Shown: positions 41,482-49,928 of the stretch, piece after piece | Layout of the letters: every line of letters starts with the position of its first letter | How positions within the stretch are numbered: the stretch's first letter is position 1 | From: an uncultured Desulfomicrobiaceae bacterium | Lineage (GTDB): Bacteria > Desulfobacterota > Desulfovibrionia > Desulfovibrionales > Desulfomicrobiaceae | Direction: 5' to 3' | DNA length: 64,000 nt | NCBI GenBank assembly: GCA_937989665.1 | Contig: CALKRN010000007.1 | Coordinates: 1-64,000 of the forward strand | Translations under genes and position numbers: made by a program | The notes under the pieces: generated by a model | What the model was told of the DNA's origin: nothing | Database searches by the model: none | Seen by the model: only the letters and a program-made list of their open reading frames with translations

Positions 41482-42899
41482 GTATGGAGGCGCAAATCCG
41501 GCAACGACTCATGAGGAAGGCAGGCCGCAAACTGGACCGCAGCTGCCACCAAGGCTTCTGCCCACCCAGGGACGCCGAGGGCGTGGATATGGGTGTAGGC
41601 AGCAAACACATTGCGCCACACAAACCCATCTTGCCCTGCCCCCATACCCTCCCCTGGGTCGAGCTGGAGGACAAAAGCCGCCCCTGAATCCAAACCAGCG
41701 CAGCGGGAGTAGTGGAATTCATGGCCGCACAGGCGAGTGCCGACAGGGAAAAAGGGATTCGGAGCCACCACCGTTGCCGACACATAGCCATGGCCTTGGG
41801 GCCGGGTGCACACTGTCGTCGCAAAGGGCAATGCCCCGCTCATGGGATAAATCTGGCCTTGGAAGTGGAGCTCTCGGGCGAGGTACATGAGTCCGCCACA
41901 CTCGGCATACACGGGCATCCCCTGCTCCACGGCTTGGCGGACACTCGCCCGCATGGATGCGTTCGCCGAAAGCCCCTGGGCCAGTGTCTCAGGGAAGCCC
42001 CCTCCCAGGTAGAGGGCATGGATGGGAGGGAGTTCTTGGTCATGCAACAGGCTAAACGGAATCAGCTCAGCCCCTGCTGCTCGCAGGGCCTCGAGGTTTT
42101 CTTGATAGTAAAACCACAAGGCGGCATCTAATGCCACACCAATGCGCACGCCCTGCGGCGGACGCACCAAAAACAGCGGAGACGCGTCCTCAAGAGGCAC
42201 TGCCGGGGCCGAACGCGCGATGGCGCGGCAGGCATCGAGATTGACGTTCTGACGCACCACTGCAGCCAGGGTGGCCAACGGGTCCGAGGTCCATTCGGCA
42301 TGGGAGGTCAGCCCCATGTGCCGCTCCGGGATAGGGTTCTCCTTGAGTTTGGGGATCTCGCCTAAGACGGGCACATTGGTATAGGCCTCGATGCTCTGGC
42401 GCACGACCTTCCGATGCCGGCACCCTGCCATGCGATTGAGAATCACACCGGCAATGGAGACCTCAGGGTCGAAGTGCACAAGGCCGAGGACAAGAGCAGC
42501 CACGGTGCGCGTCACCTTGGTGCAATCCACCACGACGACAACAGGGCAATGGAGCAGCTTGGCCAATTCCGCAGATGAGCACGAGCCCTGGACATCCTTG
42601 CCATCGTAGAGGCCGCGATTGCCTTCCACAAGGGCCAGGTCCGCGTCTTGGGAGCGAAGGGCAACCACCTGACGCATTTGAAGCGCAGACAACAAAAAAG
42701 GGTCCAGATTGGAGGTCGGCCGCCCGCTCGCCAGCGTGAGCCATTGGGCGTCGATATAATCTGGACCCTTTTTAAAGGTCTGGACAGTACAGCCCTCGTC
42801 GCGCAAAGCGCGCGCGAGGCCTAAGCTCACCATGGTCTTGCCGCCCCCGCCACTCAGACCAGCAACGAGCAGCCGTGGGCAGGACAAGGTTGAACGCAT
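41478..42899 (-). CDS. cbiA: Cobyrinate a,c-diamide synthase-type amidase in the dsr operon
   Basis: 473 residues. The N-terminal P-loop domain starts LLVAGLSGGGGKTMVSLGLA (SGGGGKT Walker A), followed by FKKGPDYIDAQW and EGNRGLYDG. The C-terminal class I glutaminase domain has LYLGGGFPETLAQ, the nucleophile Cys in YAECGGLMYL, and GHEFHYSR. In Desulfovibrio a gene of this type follows dsrD. Because their DsrAB holds an amidated siroheme, the enzyme is the leading candidate for siroheme amidation and not only for cobalamin synthesis. ATG at 42899, 10 bp after dsrD; earlier in-frame starts lie inside dsrD. Confidence 0.9.
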   Translation of the reverse strand: MRSTLSCPRLLVAGLSGGGGKTMVSLGLARALRDEGCTVQTFKKGPDYIDAQWLTLASGRPTSNLDPFLLSALQMRQVVALRSQDADLALVEGNRGLYDGKDVQGSCSSAELAKLLHCPVVVVVDCTKVTRTVAALVLGLVHFDPEVSIAGVILNRMAGCRHRKVVRQSIEAYTNVPVLGEIPKLKENPIPERHMGLTSHAEWTSDPLATLAAVVRQNVNLDACRAIARSAPAVPLEDASPLFLVRPPQGVRIGVALDAALWFYYQENLEALRAAGAELIPFSLLHDQELPPIHALYLGGGFPETLAQGLSANASMRASVRQAVEQGMPVYAECGGLMYLARELHFQGQIYPMSGALPFATTVCTRPQGHGYVSATVVAPNPFFPVGTRLCGHEFHYSRCAGLDSGAAFVLQLDPGEGMGAGQDGFVWRNVFAAYTHIHALGVPGWAEALVAAAVQFAACLPHESLPDLRLHT

Positions 42900-42909
42900 G
42901 GGGGGAGGG

Positions 42910-43152
42910 CTATTCCTCGCCTTCGGCGCCCGCCTGCTTGCCCGTCCCCGGCAGACCATACATGGTGGTACTCCCGCTGGACCAGTAGACGAGGACGCCT
43001 TCGTTCACGAGCTGGTTGATGAGCTTTTTGGCATCCCGTTGCTTCATGTCCGGAAACAAGGCTGCCAAGTCATTGAAATAGAACTTACTTTTCTGCTTCG
43101 CCTTGGACTGCATGAATTCGACGACAATTTCTTTGGGGGTCTTTTCCGACAT
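42910..43152 (-). CDS. dsrD: DsrD, winged-helix activator of dissimilatory sulfite reductase
   Basis: 80 residues: MSEKTPKEIVVEFMQSKAK followed by SKFYFNDLAALFPDMKQRD and LINQLVNEGVLVYWSSGSTT, the winged-helix fold known from DsrD crystal structures. DsrD does not appear to be a DNA-binding regulator; it has been reported to bind DsrAB and raise its activity. It lies 65 bp after dsrB, separated by a hairpin. Confidence 0.95.
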   Translation of the reverse strand: MSEKTPKEIVVEFMQSKAKQKSKFYFNDLAALFPDMKQRDAKKLINQLVNEGVLVYWSSGSTTMYGLPGTGKQAGAEGEE

Positions 43153-43175
43153 AACTCGCCTCTCTTGAAGCTAAA

Positions 43176-43200
43176 GGGCCGGCCCACCATGGGCCAGCCC
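43176..43200 (-). promoter_or_regulatory. dsrB-dsrD intergenic hairpin
   Basis: GGGC-c-GGCCCA, loop CCA, TGGGCC-a-GCCC gives a 10-pair stem with one mismatch. On the minus strand it is followed by TTTAGC. It could attenuate transcription between dsrB and dsrD or stabilise the dsrAB message. Confidence 0.5.
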
Positions 43201-43217
43201 CAAGGATAGACGCATCT

Positions 43218-44378
43218 CTAGAACTTGAAGTTCGTGGTCTGACGCCAGGTGTAGTAGGCCGGATCACGGAAGTCGTCGATCATGTGCTCGCTGAAGGGCA
43301 GACCGGTCTTCTCGAAGAAGCGTTCCCAACCAATGCGTTCGGCCCAATCACCCAACCGTTCGTACTTCCGGGCGTCTTTGGCATAGGCCTCAAGGATCTG
43401 ACGCACGGTCTTGGCCAATGTGGGCCAACGGGGGGGCTCATTGGGGATAAAGGCCACGACGACCTTGGAGAACTTGGGATTGCTGATGCGGTTCGACACC
43501 TTACCACCGGCCATGATGACCAGGCCGTCGCCTTCCTTATCCGCCAGCGGCAGGGAGGGGCACATGGTGTAGCAGTTGCCACAGAACATACAGCGATCGG
43601 TCTTGATGGCCACGGTGTTCACCGTCTTTGTCTCACCGGAGGCCGTGGTGATCTCCTTCTTGGTGGGACGGATGGCGCCCACAGGGCACGCTGCTACCGC
43701 CAAGGGGATTTCACACAGGTTGTCGAGCCACTCGTGGTCAATGATGGGCGGCTTGCGGTGGTAACCCAAGATAGCGATGTCCGAGCAATGCACGGCACCG
43801 CACATATTGAGGCAGCACGCCATGGCAATGCGCACCTGGGCCGGCAAACGCATCTGCTGGAACTCCTCAAAGAGCTCATCCATGACGACCTTCACTGTTC
43901 CGGAGGCATCGGTCGCCGGGGTGTGGCAATGTACCCATCCCTGCGTATGAACGATGTTCGTGATGCCAGCACCTGTCCCGCCCACGGGGAACTTATAGTT
44001 CCCGGTAGAAGTCTTCTGGCTATTCAAATACTCTTTGAGCTTTTTGGCTTCGTCCAGGGACCCTACCATGAACTCGATGTTGTTGCGGGTGGTGAAACGC
44101 AAATAGCCGCCACAGAACTTATCGGCAATGTCACAGATCTCGCGGATCATGCCAACCGACAGCAGACGAGCAGCACCACAACGCACCGTGTAGACTTCAT
44201 CACCACTCTCGGCCTTATGCATCAAAATGCCGGGCTCAATGATCTCATGCCACAGCCATTTGCCTTTGTTATTGGCAATCACCGGCGGCAGGAAATCACT
44301 GTAATGGCGCGGACCAATATCGGTAATGCGGTTCTCCAAGGGCTTTTCGGGATTGTAACCAGAAGAAACAAAAGCCAT
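43218..44378 (-). CDS. dsrB: Dissimilatory sulfite reductase beta subunit
   Basis: 386 residues. DsrB carries the catalytically active siroheme; motifs for the siroheme-coupled [4Fe-4S] cluster are in [15 protein letters not shown] (about 187-201). The inserted ferredoxin domain has CPVGAIRP and [15 protein letters not shown]. Sequence reads as a complete, conserved DsrB ending [15 protein letters not shown]. It reduces sulfite in the cytoplasm, giving a DsrC-bound trisulfide when DsrC is present. It follows dsrA by 14 bp. Confidence 0.98.
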   Translation of the reverse strand: MAFVSSGYNPEKPLENRITDIGPRHYSDFLPPVIANNKGKWLWHEIIEPGILMHKAESGDEVYTVRCGAARLLSVGMIREICDIADKFCGGYLRFTTRNNIEFMVGSLDEAKKLKEYLNSQKTSTGNYKFPVGGTGAGITNIVHTQGWVHCHTPATDASGTVKVVMDELFEEFQQMRLPAQVRIAMACCLNMCGAVHCSDIAILGYHRKPPIIDHEWLDNLCEIPLAVAACPVGAIRPTKKEITTASGETKTVNTVAIKTDRCMFCGNCYTMCPSLPLADKEGDGLVIMAGGKVSNRISNPKFSKVVVAFIPNEPPRWPTLAKTVRQILEAYAKDARKYERLGDWAERIGWERFFEKTGLPFSEHMIDDFRDPAYYTWRQTTNFKF

Positions 44379-44392
44379 GGTCTACCCCCTTC

Positions 44393-45706
44393 TTATCTCT
44401 GATGGTGTTTGCGGTACTCCGCGATATCGCGATCCCAACCACCCGGCACGTCCTCTTCCTTCCAGAAGATGTACGGGTTATGGCGGGGCTCCTGTACATG
44501 CTGCGGCATGGGTTTGAGGCCAACCACGGAAATGGCCTTGGCTAAGCCCTGACGCTTGATGAGCTCACCGAGCCGCTCGCGGTTCTTGCCCTCTTCCATC
44601 CACCATTCCCAGATATTCTCGATGACTTCCTTGATCTCATCGTAGGGCTCTTCCACCTTCACAAACGGGACCAGGAGCGACCCCATCTGGGCACCATCAA
44701 GAATGGGGGCCTTAGCGCCCACGAGAATGGACAAACCACGATCATTGCCAATGCGCAGGGCACGCGGCATCACATTGATGCAGTGCATGCAGCGGGTGCA
44801 CTCCCGATCGTTGATCATGAGTTTGCCGTCTTCAATCCACATGCACTCTGTGGGGCACAGATCGATGACTTCTTTCTGGATATCAAAGGGTCCCCAATTG
44901 CGGCCCGCATGGGCACCACCATTGGGCTGCAGTTCCCCACCGATATACGCAGCCACCGCTTCTTGATCGATGCGGATCTCATCACGCCAGGTGCCGATAA
45001 AGGCCATGTCCGAACGAGCGATAGAGGCCACACAACAGTTGGGGCAACCATCGAACTTAAACTTGAATTTGTACGGAAAAGCAGGACGATGGAGCTCGTC
45101 TTGGTATTCCATCGTCATCTTGTAGCAGAGCTCCTGGGTGTCATAGCACGCCCACTCACACCGAGACTCACCCAGACAACACGAGGGGGTACGCAGGTTG
45201 GAGCCCGAACCGCCAAGGTCCGTGTTCATCTTGTGCGTGAGTTCGAAGAAGATCTCTTCCAGCTGAGGGGTCGTCGTCCCGAGCAAGACGATATCGCCCG
45301 TAGAACCATGCATGTTGGTCAGGCCAGAGCCACGCATCTCCCAGATATCGCAGAGCTGGCGGAGATATTCGGACGTGTAGTACAAGCCAGCAGGCTGAGC
45401 CACCCGCACCGTATGGAAGTGAGCAACACCCGGAAATCTGTCGGGTTGGTCGCAATAACGGCCGATGACGCCACCACCATAGCCGAACACGCCAACGATA
45501 CCACCATGCTTCCAATGGGTCGTACCATCCGTATAGGACAGCTCGAGGAGACCCAAGAGGTCATCACAAACATCCACCGGAACCTGGTACTCCACCTTCC
45601 CTTCGTTTTTGTGACGACGCTCCGCTTCCTCCTTGATGTCCGTCACAAAACTCGGCCAGGGACCGCTCTGCAGCTGATCCAGCAACGGGGTCTCGTGTTT
45701 AGGCAT
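44393..45706 (-). CDS. dsrA: Dissimilatory sulfite reductase alpha subunit
   Basis: 437 residues. The siroheme/[4Fe-4S] cysteines are in TPSCCLGESRCEWACYD (about 173-189) and GCPNCCVASIARSD (about 220). The ferredoxin domain has CPTECMW and CTRCMHCINVMP. Together with DsrB it forms the alpha2-beta2 core enzyme, the reductase of the sulfate pathway. The ATG at 45706 has AAGGAGG upstream. First gene of dsrA-dsrB-dsrD-cbiA. Confidence 0.98.
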   Translation of the reverse strand: MPKHETPLLDQLQSGPWPSFVTDIKEEAERRHKNEGKVEYQVPVDVCDDLLGLLELSYTDGTTHWKHGGIVGVFGYGGGVIGRYCDQPDRFPGVAHFHTVRVAQPAGLYYTSEYLRQLCDIWEMRGSGLTNMHGSTGDIVLLGTTTPQLEEIFFELTHKMNTDLGGSGSNLRTPSCCLGESRCEWACYDTQELCYKMTMEYQDELHRPAFPYKFKFKFDGCPNCCVASIARSDMAFIGTWRDEIRIDQEAVAAYIGGELQPNGGAHAGRNWGPFDIQKEVIDLCPTECMWIEDGKLMINDRECTRCMHCINVMPRALRIGNDRGLSILVGAKAPILDGAQMGSLLVPFVKVEEPYDEIKEVIENIWEWWMEEGKNRERLGELIKRQGLAKAISVVGLKPMPQHVQEPRHNPYIFWKEEDVPGGWDRDIAEYRKHHQR

Positions 45707-45824
45707 TACGCATCCTCCTTGAGATTAGACCGGATACCTTGTGTCGCAGGGCTTGGCCATCAAGCCCGCCAACCTCAACCTCATCAATAATTCCAGGCAG
45801 TTCTTCAATCATACCTGCTTGTGA

Positions 45825-45853
45825 AGCATGGCTCAAAACCCAGAAAAAGTCAA
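45825..45853 (-). promoter_or_regulatory. Promoter of dsrAB
   Basis: Minus strand TTGACT (45853-45848), exactly 17 bases, CATGCT (45830-45825), about 120 bp before dsrA in the 168-bp gap after the TPR gene. Implies that dsrAB is transcribed separately from the dsrMKJOP side. Confidence 0.55.
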
Positions 45854-45874
45854 CCGGAAAATGGATTTTTCGAC

Positions 45875-46510
45875 TTATCCCTGACGGTATGGGGCAAGCT
45901 CTGCAAGAACGACAGGATCTACTTCAAAACCAGTTTCCATGGCCTTTTCAAAATAAGGTATCGCTTGCAATACGTCACCTTTTTCCAGATATGCCAGGCC
46001 GATATTATTATATGCTGGACCAAACATAGGTTCAATTTCAATAGCTTTCATGCATTGCATAATGCAGCCATCGGCATCACCCAACGCAAGATACGCACTT
46101 CCCAGCGTTGTATGAGCTTGAATAAATTTGGGGTCTAAACTCAAGGCTTTTTTGAGTGCCTTAATAGCTTTTTCAGGTTCCTGGCGCTGCATATGAACAA
46201 AACCAATATTACCCCAAGGGACAGCGAAACGAGGTCGAATTTGGGCTGCCTTTTTATTCATTTCGAGACATGTTTCCAGGTCTCCCCGGTGCATGGCAAG
46301 ACCACCAAGCTGTACATATGCCTCAGCAATCTCTGGCTCGATATTGAGCGCGTCTCGAAACGCCTTTTCTGCCTCATCAAAACGACGATTTGCAATGAGA
46401 GAAACACCTAAATTGTAGAACAACGTAGCAGAATCTGGATTTTCTTGAAGTGCGATTTGGATAGACTCTGGATCTTGAGGGCCATAGTCAGGCTGAATTG
46501 TAGAAGCCAC
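45875..46510 (-). CDS. Tetratricopeptide-repeat protein between dsrA and the dsrMKJOP side
   Basis: 211 residues with a chain of about five TPR units from residue 25 on, each with the A-x-x-x-L-G-x-x-x spacing: ATLFYNLGVSLIANRRFDEA, then AEAYVQLGGLAMHRGD, AVPWGNIGFVHMQRQEPEKA, QAHTTLGSAYLALGD and GPAYNNIGLAYLEKGD. It has no signal peptide. It probably scaffolds proteins; partners are unknown but may be Dsr components given the location. The GTG at 46510 has GGAGGAAAGGAG upstream; a TTG at 46525 in the same frame lies within that site. AT-rich relative to the window. Confidence 0.8.
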   Translation of the reverse strand: MASTIQPDYGPQDPESIQIALQENPDSATLFYNLGVSLIANRRFDEAEKAFRDALNIEPEIAEAYVQLGGLAMHRGDLETCLEMNKKAAQIRPRFAVPWGNIGFVHMQRQEPEKAIKALKKALSLDPKFIQAHTTLGSAYLALGDADGCIMQCMKAIEIEPMFGPAYNNIGLAYLEKGDVLQAIPYFEKAMETGFEVDPVVLAELAPYRQG

Positions 46511-46526
46511 GCTCCTTTCCTCCAAA

Positions 46527-46898
46527 TTACGGACGATAATCTCGGATATTTAATCCTGCCTTACGCAACTCTTCTGCGTACCACAGTGCAAATTCGTACA
46601 TGGCAATGTACCGATCATCGCCATTTATAATTCCAAGACATATCTCCAATACACCAGCTCCATAACCATTACTATAATTTTCCGGAGCATGCTGTTGAAG
46701 AAATTCTCGCACCAACTGCTGCGTTGTACGGCTTGTTCCGTCGGTACGCCATTCGATAGGATCTTTTGGCTCGGCAAAAGGGTCCCATCGTTCATAACCA
46801 ATGCGATCGATAAATTTTCTCCTGCGCGGTGAAAGTGCTTCATAAATCGCGCGTTTTTGCTCTTCATGCTCTGGAGACCGAGGGACGCAACGTTTCAT
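46527..46898 (-). CDS. Uncharacterised 123-residue protein in the dsr locus
   Basis: Soluble protein with the stretches SPRRRKFIDRIGYERWDPFA, QQLVREFLQQHAPENYSNGY and ALWYAEELRKAGLNI. It looks like a helical domain with conserved aromatic residues; no family recognised. The ATG overlaps the stop of the upstream cysteine-cluster gene by 4 bp, and its stop is 16 bp before the TPR start, so the three form one transcript. The tight coupling with a YkgJ-type protein suggests a joint task. Confidence 0.75.
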   Translation of the reverse strand: MKRCVPRSPEHEEQKRAIYEALSPRRRKFIDRIGYERWDPFAEPKDPIEWRTDGTSRTTQQLVREFLQQHAPENYSNGYGAGVLEICLGIINGDDRYIAMYEFALWYAEELRKAGLNIRDYRP

Positions 46899-47560
46899 AC
46901 TTCTTCCTCCGCCTCAGGAGAATGAACACCAAAAAAAGTTGCATCATATACCGTCAACACGGCCCGTGAGACCGGGACGAACATTGTCGCCAGGTCTTGA
47001 TAGGGGGAACCGATCGCCCCCACAAGACGTCGAGAAATATCAAGCAAGCGATCCTGCAGCGACACTACTTTGATAACAGGATACTGCTTTCCAGCCACAA
47101 AGCCAGAACGTCCGCACGAACATCCTTGCCCATGAATCTCGAGCGGCAATCCATAAATCCGACAGGTCAACGGACGATGGGCATAGAGAACACAGCGGGC
47201 ATCCTCTCCTAAGAGAGGGCATCGCACTCGCTCTCTACTCGCTTGATGCAAAATCGCATCAGCATCGCCAGTCCGAACATGTTCTTTATAAAAATTTCTT
47301 TTAAGGACTTCAATATGCCTATCTATCTTGTCTGCATCAATCCAAACACGCTGCTTGATAGCATCATCTAATTGAGAGAAAGAATTGCTTAATGATATCG
47401 CTTCGATAAGCGGAACATCAAATAGGGCGTGACAACAATCAGTACACCCTTCTTGACATCGCATCTCATGCGGGAACTGGCTCGCTATGTGCGCACAAAG
47501 TTTGTCTACTGACGCGCATAACTGTTCATATTCATACAAAAATGGAGTTACATCCACCAT
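46895..47560 (-). CDS. YkgJ-family cysteine cluster protein in the dsr locus
   Basis: 221 residues. The family pattern appears as MRCQEGCTDCCHALFDVPL near residue 35, then RCPLLGEDARCVLYAHRPLTC (given in two parts: RCPLLG and CVLYAHRPLTCRIYG) and CSCG. These clustered Cys could bind zinc or an Fe-S centre. The C-terminal half is helical and unassigned. The ATG at 47560 is chosen because MVDVTPFLYEYEQL reads as the natural start; a start nine codons earlier is possible. The gene starts just below the ferredoxin terminator and is strongly AT-rich. Confidence 0.8.
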   Translation of the reverse strand: MVDVTPFLYEYEQLCASVDKLCAHIASQFPHEMRCQEGCTDCCHALFDVPLIEAISLSNSFSQLDDAIKQRVWIDADKIDRHIEVLKRNFYKEHVRTGDADAILHQASRERVRCPLLGEDARCVLYAHRPLTCRIYGLPLEIHGQGCSCGRSGFVAGKQYPVIKVVSLQDRLLDISRRLVGAIGSPYQDLATMFVPVSRAVLTVYDATFFGVHSPEAEEEV

Positions 47561-47597
47561 GCTCGTTTCGTTTCCCGTTGAATACAACGTACAAAAA

Positions 47598-47623
47598 GGC
47601 AGGCCTCCAACAAGAGGCCTGCC
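47598..47623 (-). terminator. Rho-independent terminator after the ferredoxin gene
   Basis: GGCAGGCCT and AGGCCTGCC form a perfect 9-bp stem with an 8-base loop, followed on the minus strand by TTTTTGT. It separates the dsrMKJOP-ferredoxin transcript from the YkgJ/123-aa/TPR genes. Confidence 0.85.
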
Positions 47624-47637
47624 GAAAGCCTACAATA

Positions 47638-47826
47638 TTAGGCTTCTTCCACTGTAATGGCGTCCTGTTCGCACACTTCGACACAGGACTCACAACCCAA
47701 GCATTCTTCTTCGTTCACAGCCACGGCTTTGCCATCCTGCAACTCATACACTTCCACGGGGCATACATCGACACACTCGCCGTCACCAACACATTTGTCT
47801 AAATCCACAGTAATTTTGTAAGCCAT
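47638..47826 (-). CDS. Small ferredoxin with an Asp-variant first cluster
   Basis: 62 residues. The second cluster motif is standard (CLGCESCVEVC). The first reads CVGDGECVDVCP, with Asp at the position of the second Cys. In known ferredoxins such as D. africanus FdIII and P. furiosus Fd, this Asp permits interchange of [3Fe-4S] and [4Fe-4S] forms. GGAGG precedes the ATG at 47826. It follows dsrP by about 140 bp with a hairpin between and is closed by a terminator. Likely an electron carrier for DsrK or DsrAB. Confidence 0.9.
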   Translation of the reverse strand: MAYKITVDLDKCVGDGECVDVCPVEVYELQDGKAVAVNEEECLGCESCVEVCEQDAITVEEA

Positions 47827-47927
47827 GTTATACCTCCGAAAATTTTGAAGAATCACCACAGTATACTGCGGCGGCACTCCCTCTACACACCCCTCAGGCA
47901 GCTGTAAACTAGAAGCTGCATCAATCC

Positions 47928-47960
47928 GCCGGGGGAGGGAGGAGACATCCCTCCCCCGGC
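47928..47960 (-). promoter_or_regulatory. Stable hairpin between dsrP and the ferredoxin gene
   Basis: GCCGGGGGAGGGA and TCCCTCCCCCGGC form a 13-bp perfect stem with a 7-base loop, just after the dsrP stop. There is no T tract after it on the minus strand. Likely an mRNA 3' stabiliser or partial attenuator that lowers ferredoxin relative to dsrMKJOP. Confidence 0.6.
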
Positions 47961-47966
47961 AACGCT

Positions 47967-49121
47967 TTATTCCACTTCCTGTTTCACGCCGATGGCGATC
48001 TTGTACAAGACCGTCAACACCAAAAATCCAAGAGCATAAATCCCCAAAGAAACCCCAAGTTCCAATTGGGTGGGTACATATTCAGTAATTTCATGGAGGG
48101 GATTCGGCACAAAACCACCACCAATCATCCCCAACCCTTTATCAATCCAGGCACCGATAAAAACCAACAAACAGCCTATAATGAGCATATTGTCCTGTTT
48201 CCGGTTCTTCGGCACTAAGAGGACCAAAATACCAGCGACGCCCATAATCATCGATGCCCACATCCAAGGAACGAGAACCCCATGACCATGGTAGCCAAAA
48301 AAGAGATATTGGAGATGCGCGCTATGCGATGGAATCTGACTATAACTTACCGTGAACACCTCGCAGAGAAACAAAAAGATGTTCACAATCATAGCATAGA
48401 CCACCGTTTTTCCCAATGTAGCCAAGACATCTTTGCCAGGATCAAATCCAGTAAAGGCACGTGCGATATATGTAACGAGGATGAGAAATGCTGGACCTGC
48501 CGCAAATGCAGAAGATAAGAAACGGGCAGCTAACACTGCCGTCAACCAGTAGCCACGCCCTGGGAGACCAGCATAGAGAAAGGCCGTCACTGTGTGAATG
48601 GAGACAGCCCACGGAATAGATAGATAGATAAAGAACTTAATCCAATGCGGCGGCTCGACTTGCTTCCGTTCGGCCTCCAACGTCACCCACCCAACGAGGA
48701 TATTGATGAGCAGGTAGCCATTGAGCACCACCATGTCCCAAAACAAGATGGAATTGGGCGTGGGATGCAAGAGGACGTTCATGAGCCGTTGCGGGGAACC
48801 CAAATCTGCCACGATGAACAGCAGACACAAAAGAACCATAGCCACTGCATTAAATTCACCAAGAATCAGAATCTTAGTGAATTTTTTATAGTCATGAAGG
48901 TATTTGGGAATAACGAGCATGACCGCCGAAGCAGCAACACCAACGAGAAAAGTGAACTGCGCGATATAGAATCCCCAAGTCACATCACGGCTCATCCCCG
49001 TGATCGTCAACCCATGGGTGAGCTGCTGCCAGTAGCACCCCACCCCGACCAGCACAAGCAACGCCAAAAAGGCGAGCCAGCCCCAATACAGCTTGGTTCC
49101 TTGAAGGGCTTTTTCCAGCAT
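47967..49121 (-). CDS. dsrP: DsrP, NrfD-type membrane subunit
   Basis: 384 residues with about ten membrane helices. It starts MLEKALQGTKLYWGWLAFLA and has GMSRDVTWGFYIAQFTFLVG, both characteristic of DsrP, and a PHWIKFFIYLSIPWAVSIHT-type loop. DsrP is a quinone-interacting membrane subunit of the DsrMKJOP complex without cofactors of its own. It follows dsrO by 9 bp. AT-rich compared with the window average. Confidence 0.95.
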   Translation of the reverse strand: MLEKALQGTKLYWGWLAFLALLVLVGVGCYWQQLTHGLTITGMSRDVTWGFYIAQFTFLVGVAASAVMLVIPKYLHDYKKFTKILILGEFNAVAMVLLCLLFIVADLGSPQRLMNVLLHPTPNSILFWDMVVLNGYLLINILVGWVTLEAERKQVEPPHWIKFFIYLSIPWAVSIHTVTAFLYAGLPGRGYWLTAVLAARFLSSAFAAGPAFLILVTYIARAFTGFDPGKDVLATLGKTVVYAMIVNIFLFLCEVFTVSYSQIPSHSAHLQYLFFGYHGHGVLVPWMWASMIMGVAGILVLLVPKNRKQDNMLIIGCLLVFIGAWIDKGLGMIGGGFVPNPLHEITEYVPTQLELGVSLGIYALGFLVLTVLYKIAIGVKQEVE

Positions 49122-49130
49122 GTCGTCCCC

Positions 49131-49928
49131 CTACACAAGATAGTAGACACAAGGTTGCGTTCCCAGCGTGGGGCTGCGCCGAATGGAATACCGCGATGCC
49201 AGGGCCTTCCGTACTGGCGATTCAGGATCTGCCAGATCCCCGAAGACCACCGCCCCTCGAGAGACCTCCACACAGGCCGGCAACTTGCCTTCCGCGAGAC
49301 GCTCAGCACAAAACTCACATTTCTCTACGACGCCTTTTGTGCGAGTAGGAAATTCCGGTGTTATCTTGGCAATATATGGACGGGGATCCATAAAATTGAA
49401 ACTCCGAGAGCCATACGGGCAGCCCGCCATGCAATACCGACAACCAATACAGCGATGGAAATCCATCATCACAATCCCATCTTCCCGCTGGAATGTCGCT
49501 TTCGTAGGACAGACCCGGACACAGGGAGGATTGTCGCAGTGATTGCATAACGCAACACCAATTTGGGGATGGTCTGCAGGTAAATGTTCATGCACATCAT
49601 CCAAAAAGAGGTTCTCGAAATGGGTTTCCCAAATCCACTTGATATTCTGCTTCGTGGGTATGTCCGGTACGTTGTGGATACGATGACACACCTCCACCAT
49701 ATCTTTGATGATCTCCGAAGTCAGCGCCCGAGTATCAATGACCATCGCCCAGCGCTTGGCCGTCAGGGCATGAGGGCCAGCATGAACGGCATGACGCGAG
49801 GCGAAGAGCAGTCCCTCACTCGGCGCAGCCCCTCCTGAGGCCAGCACCTGCGCTGCAGGACGTACTCCCCCCCAACCCAGCGCAGCAATACTGGCCAGTT
49901 TCAGAAAACAGCGGCGCGTGGTGTTCAT
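49131..49928 (-). CDS. dsrO: DsrO, periplasmic iron-sulfur subunit
   Basis: 265 residues with a Tat signal TTRRCFLKLASIAALGWGG at 3-21. The mature part binds several [4Fe-4S] clusters: CNHCDNPPCVRVCP, CIGCRYCMAGCPYG, CEFCAERL with LPACVEVS. It links DsrJ haems with DsrP on the periplasmic side. The ATG at 49928 overlaps the dsrJ stop by 4 bp and is preceded by AAGGGGG. Confidence 0.95.
   Translation of the reverse strand: MNTTRRCFLKLASIAALGWGGVRPAAQVLASGGAAPSEGLLFASRHAVHAGPHALTAKRWAMVIDTRALTSEIIKDMVEVCHRIHNVPDIPTKQNIKWIWETHFENLFLDDVHEHLPADHPQIGVALCNHCDNPPCVRVCPTKATFQREDGIVMMDFHRCIGCRYCMAGCPYGSRSFNFMDPRPYIAKITPEFPTRTKGVVEKCEFCAERLAEGKLPACVEVSRGAVVFGDLADPESPVRKALASRYSIRRSPTLGTQPCVYYLV

Noticed and set aside
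43284-45790. Long plus-strand frames over dsrA and dsrB
   Set aside because: Shadows of the unmistakable dsr genes on the other strand.
47928-47960. Rho-independent terminator between dsrP and the ferredoxin gene
   Set aside because: The stem is strong but no T tract follows on the minus strand; recorded as a stabiliser or partial attenuator.
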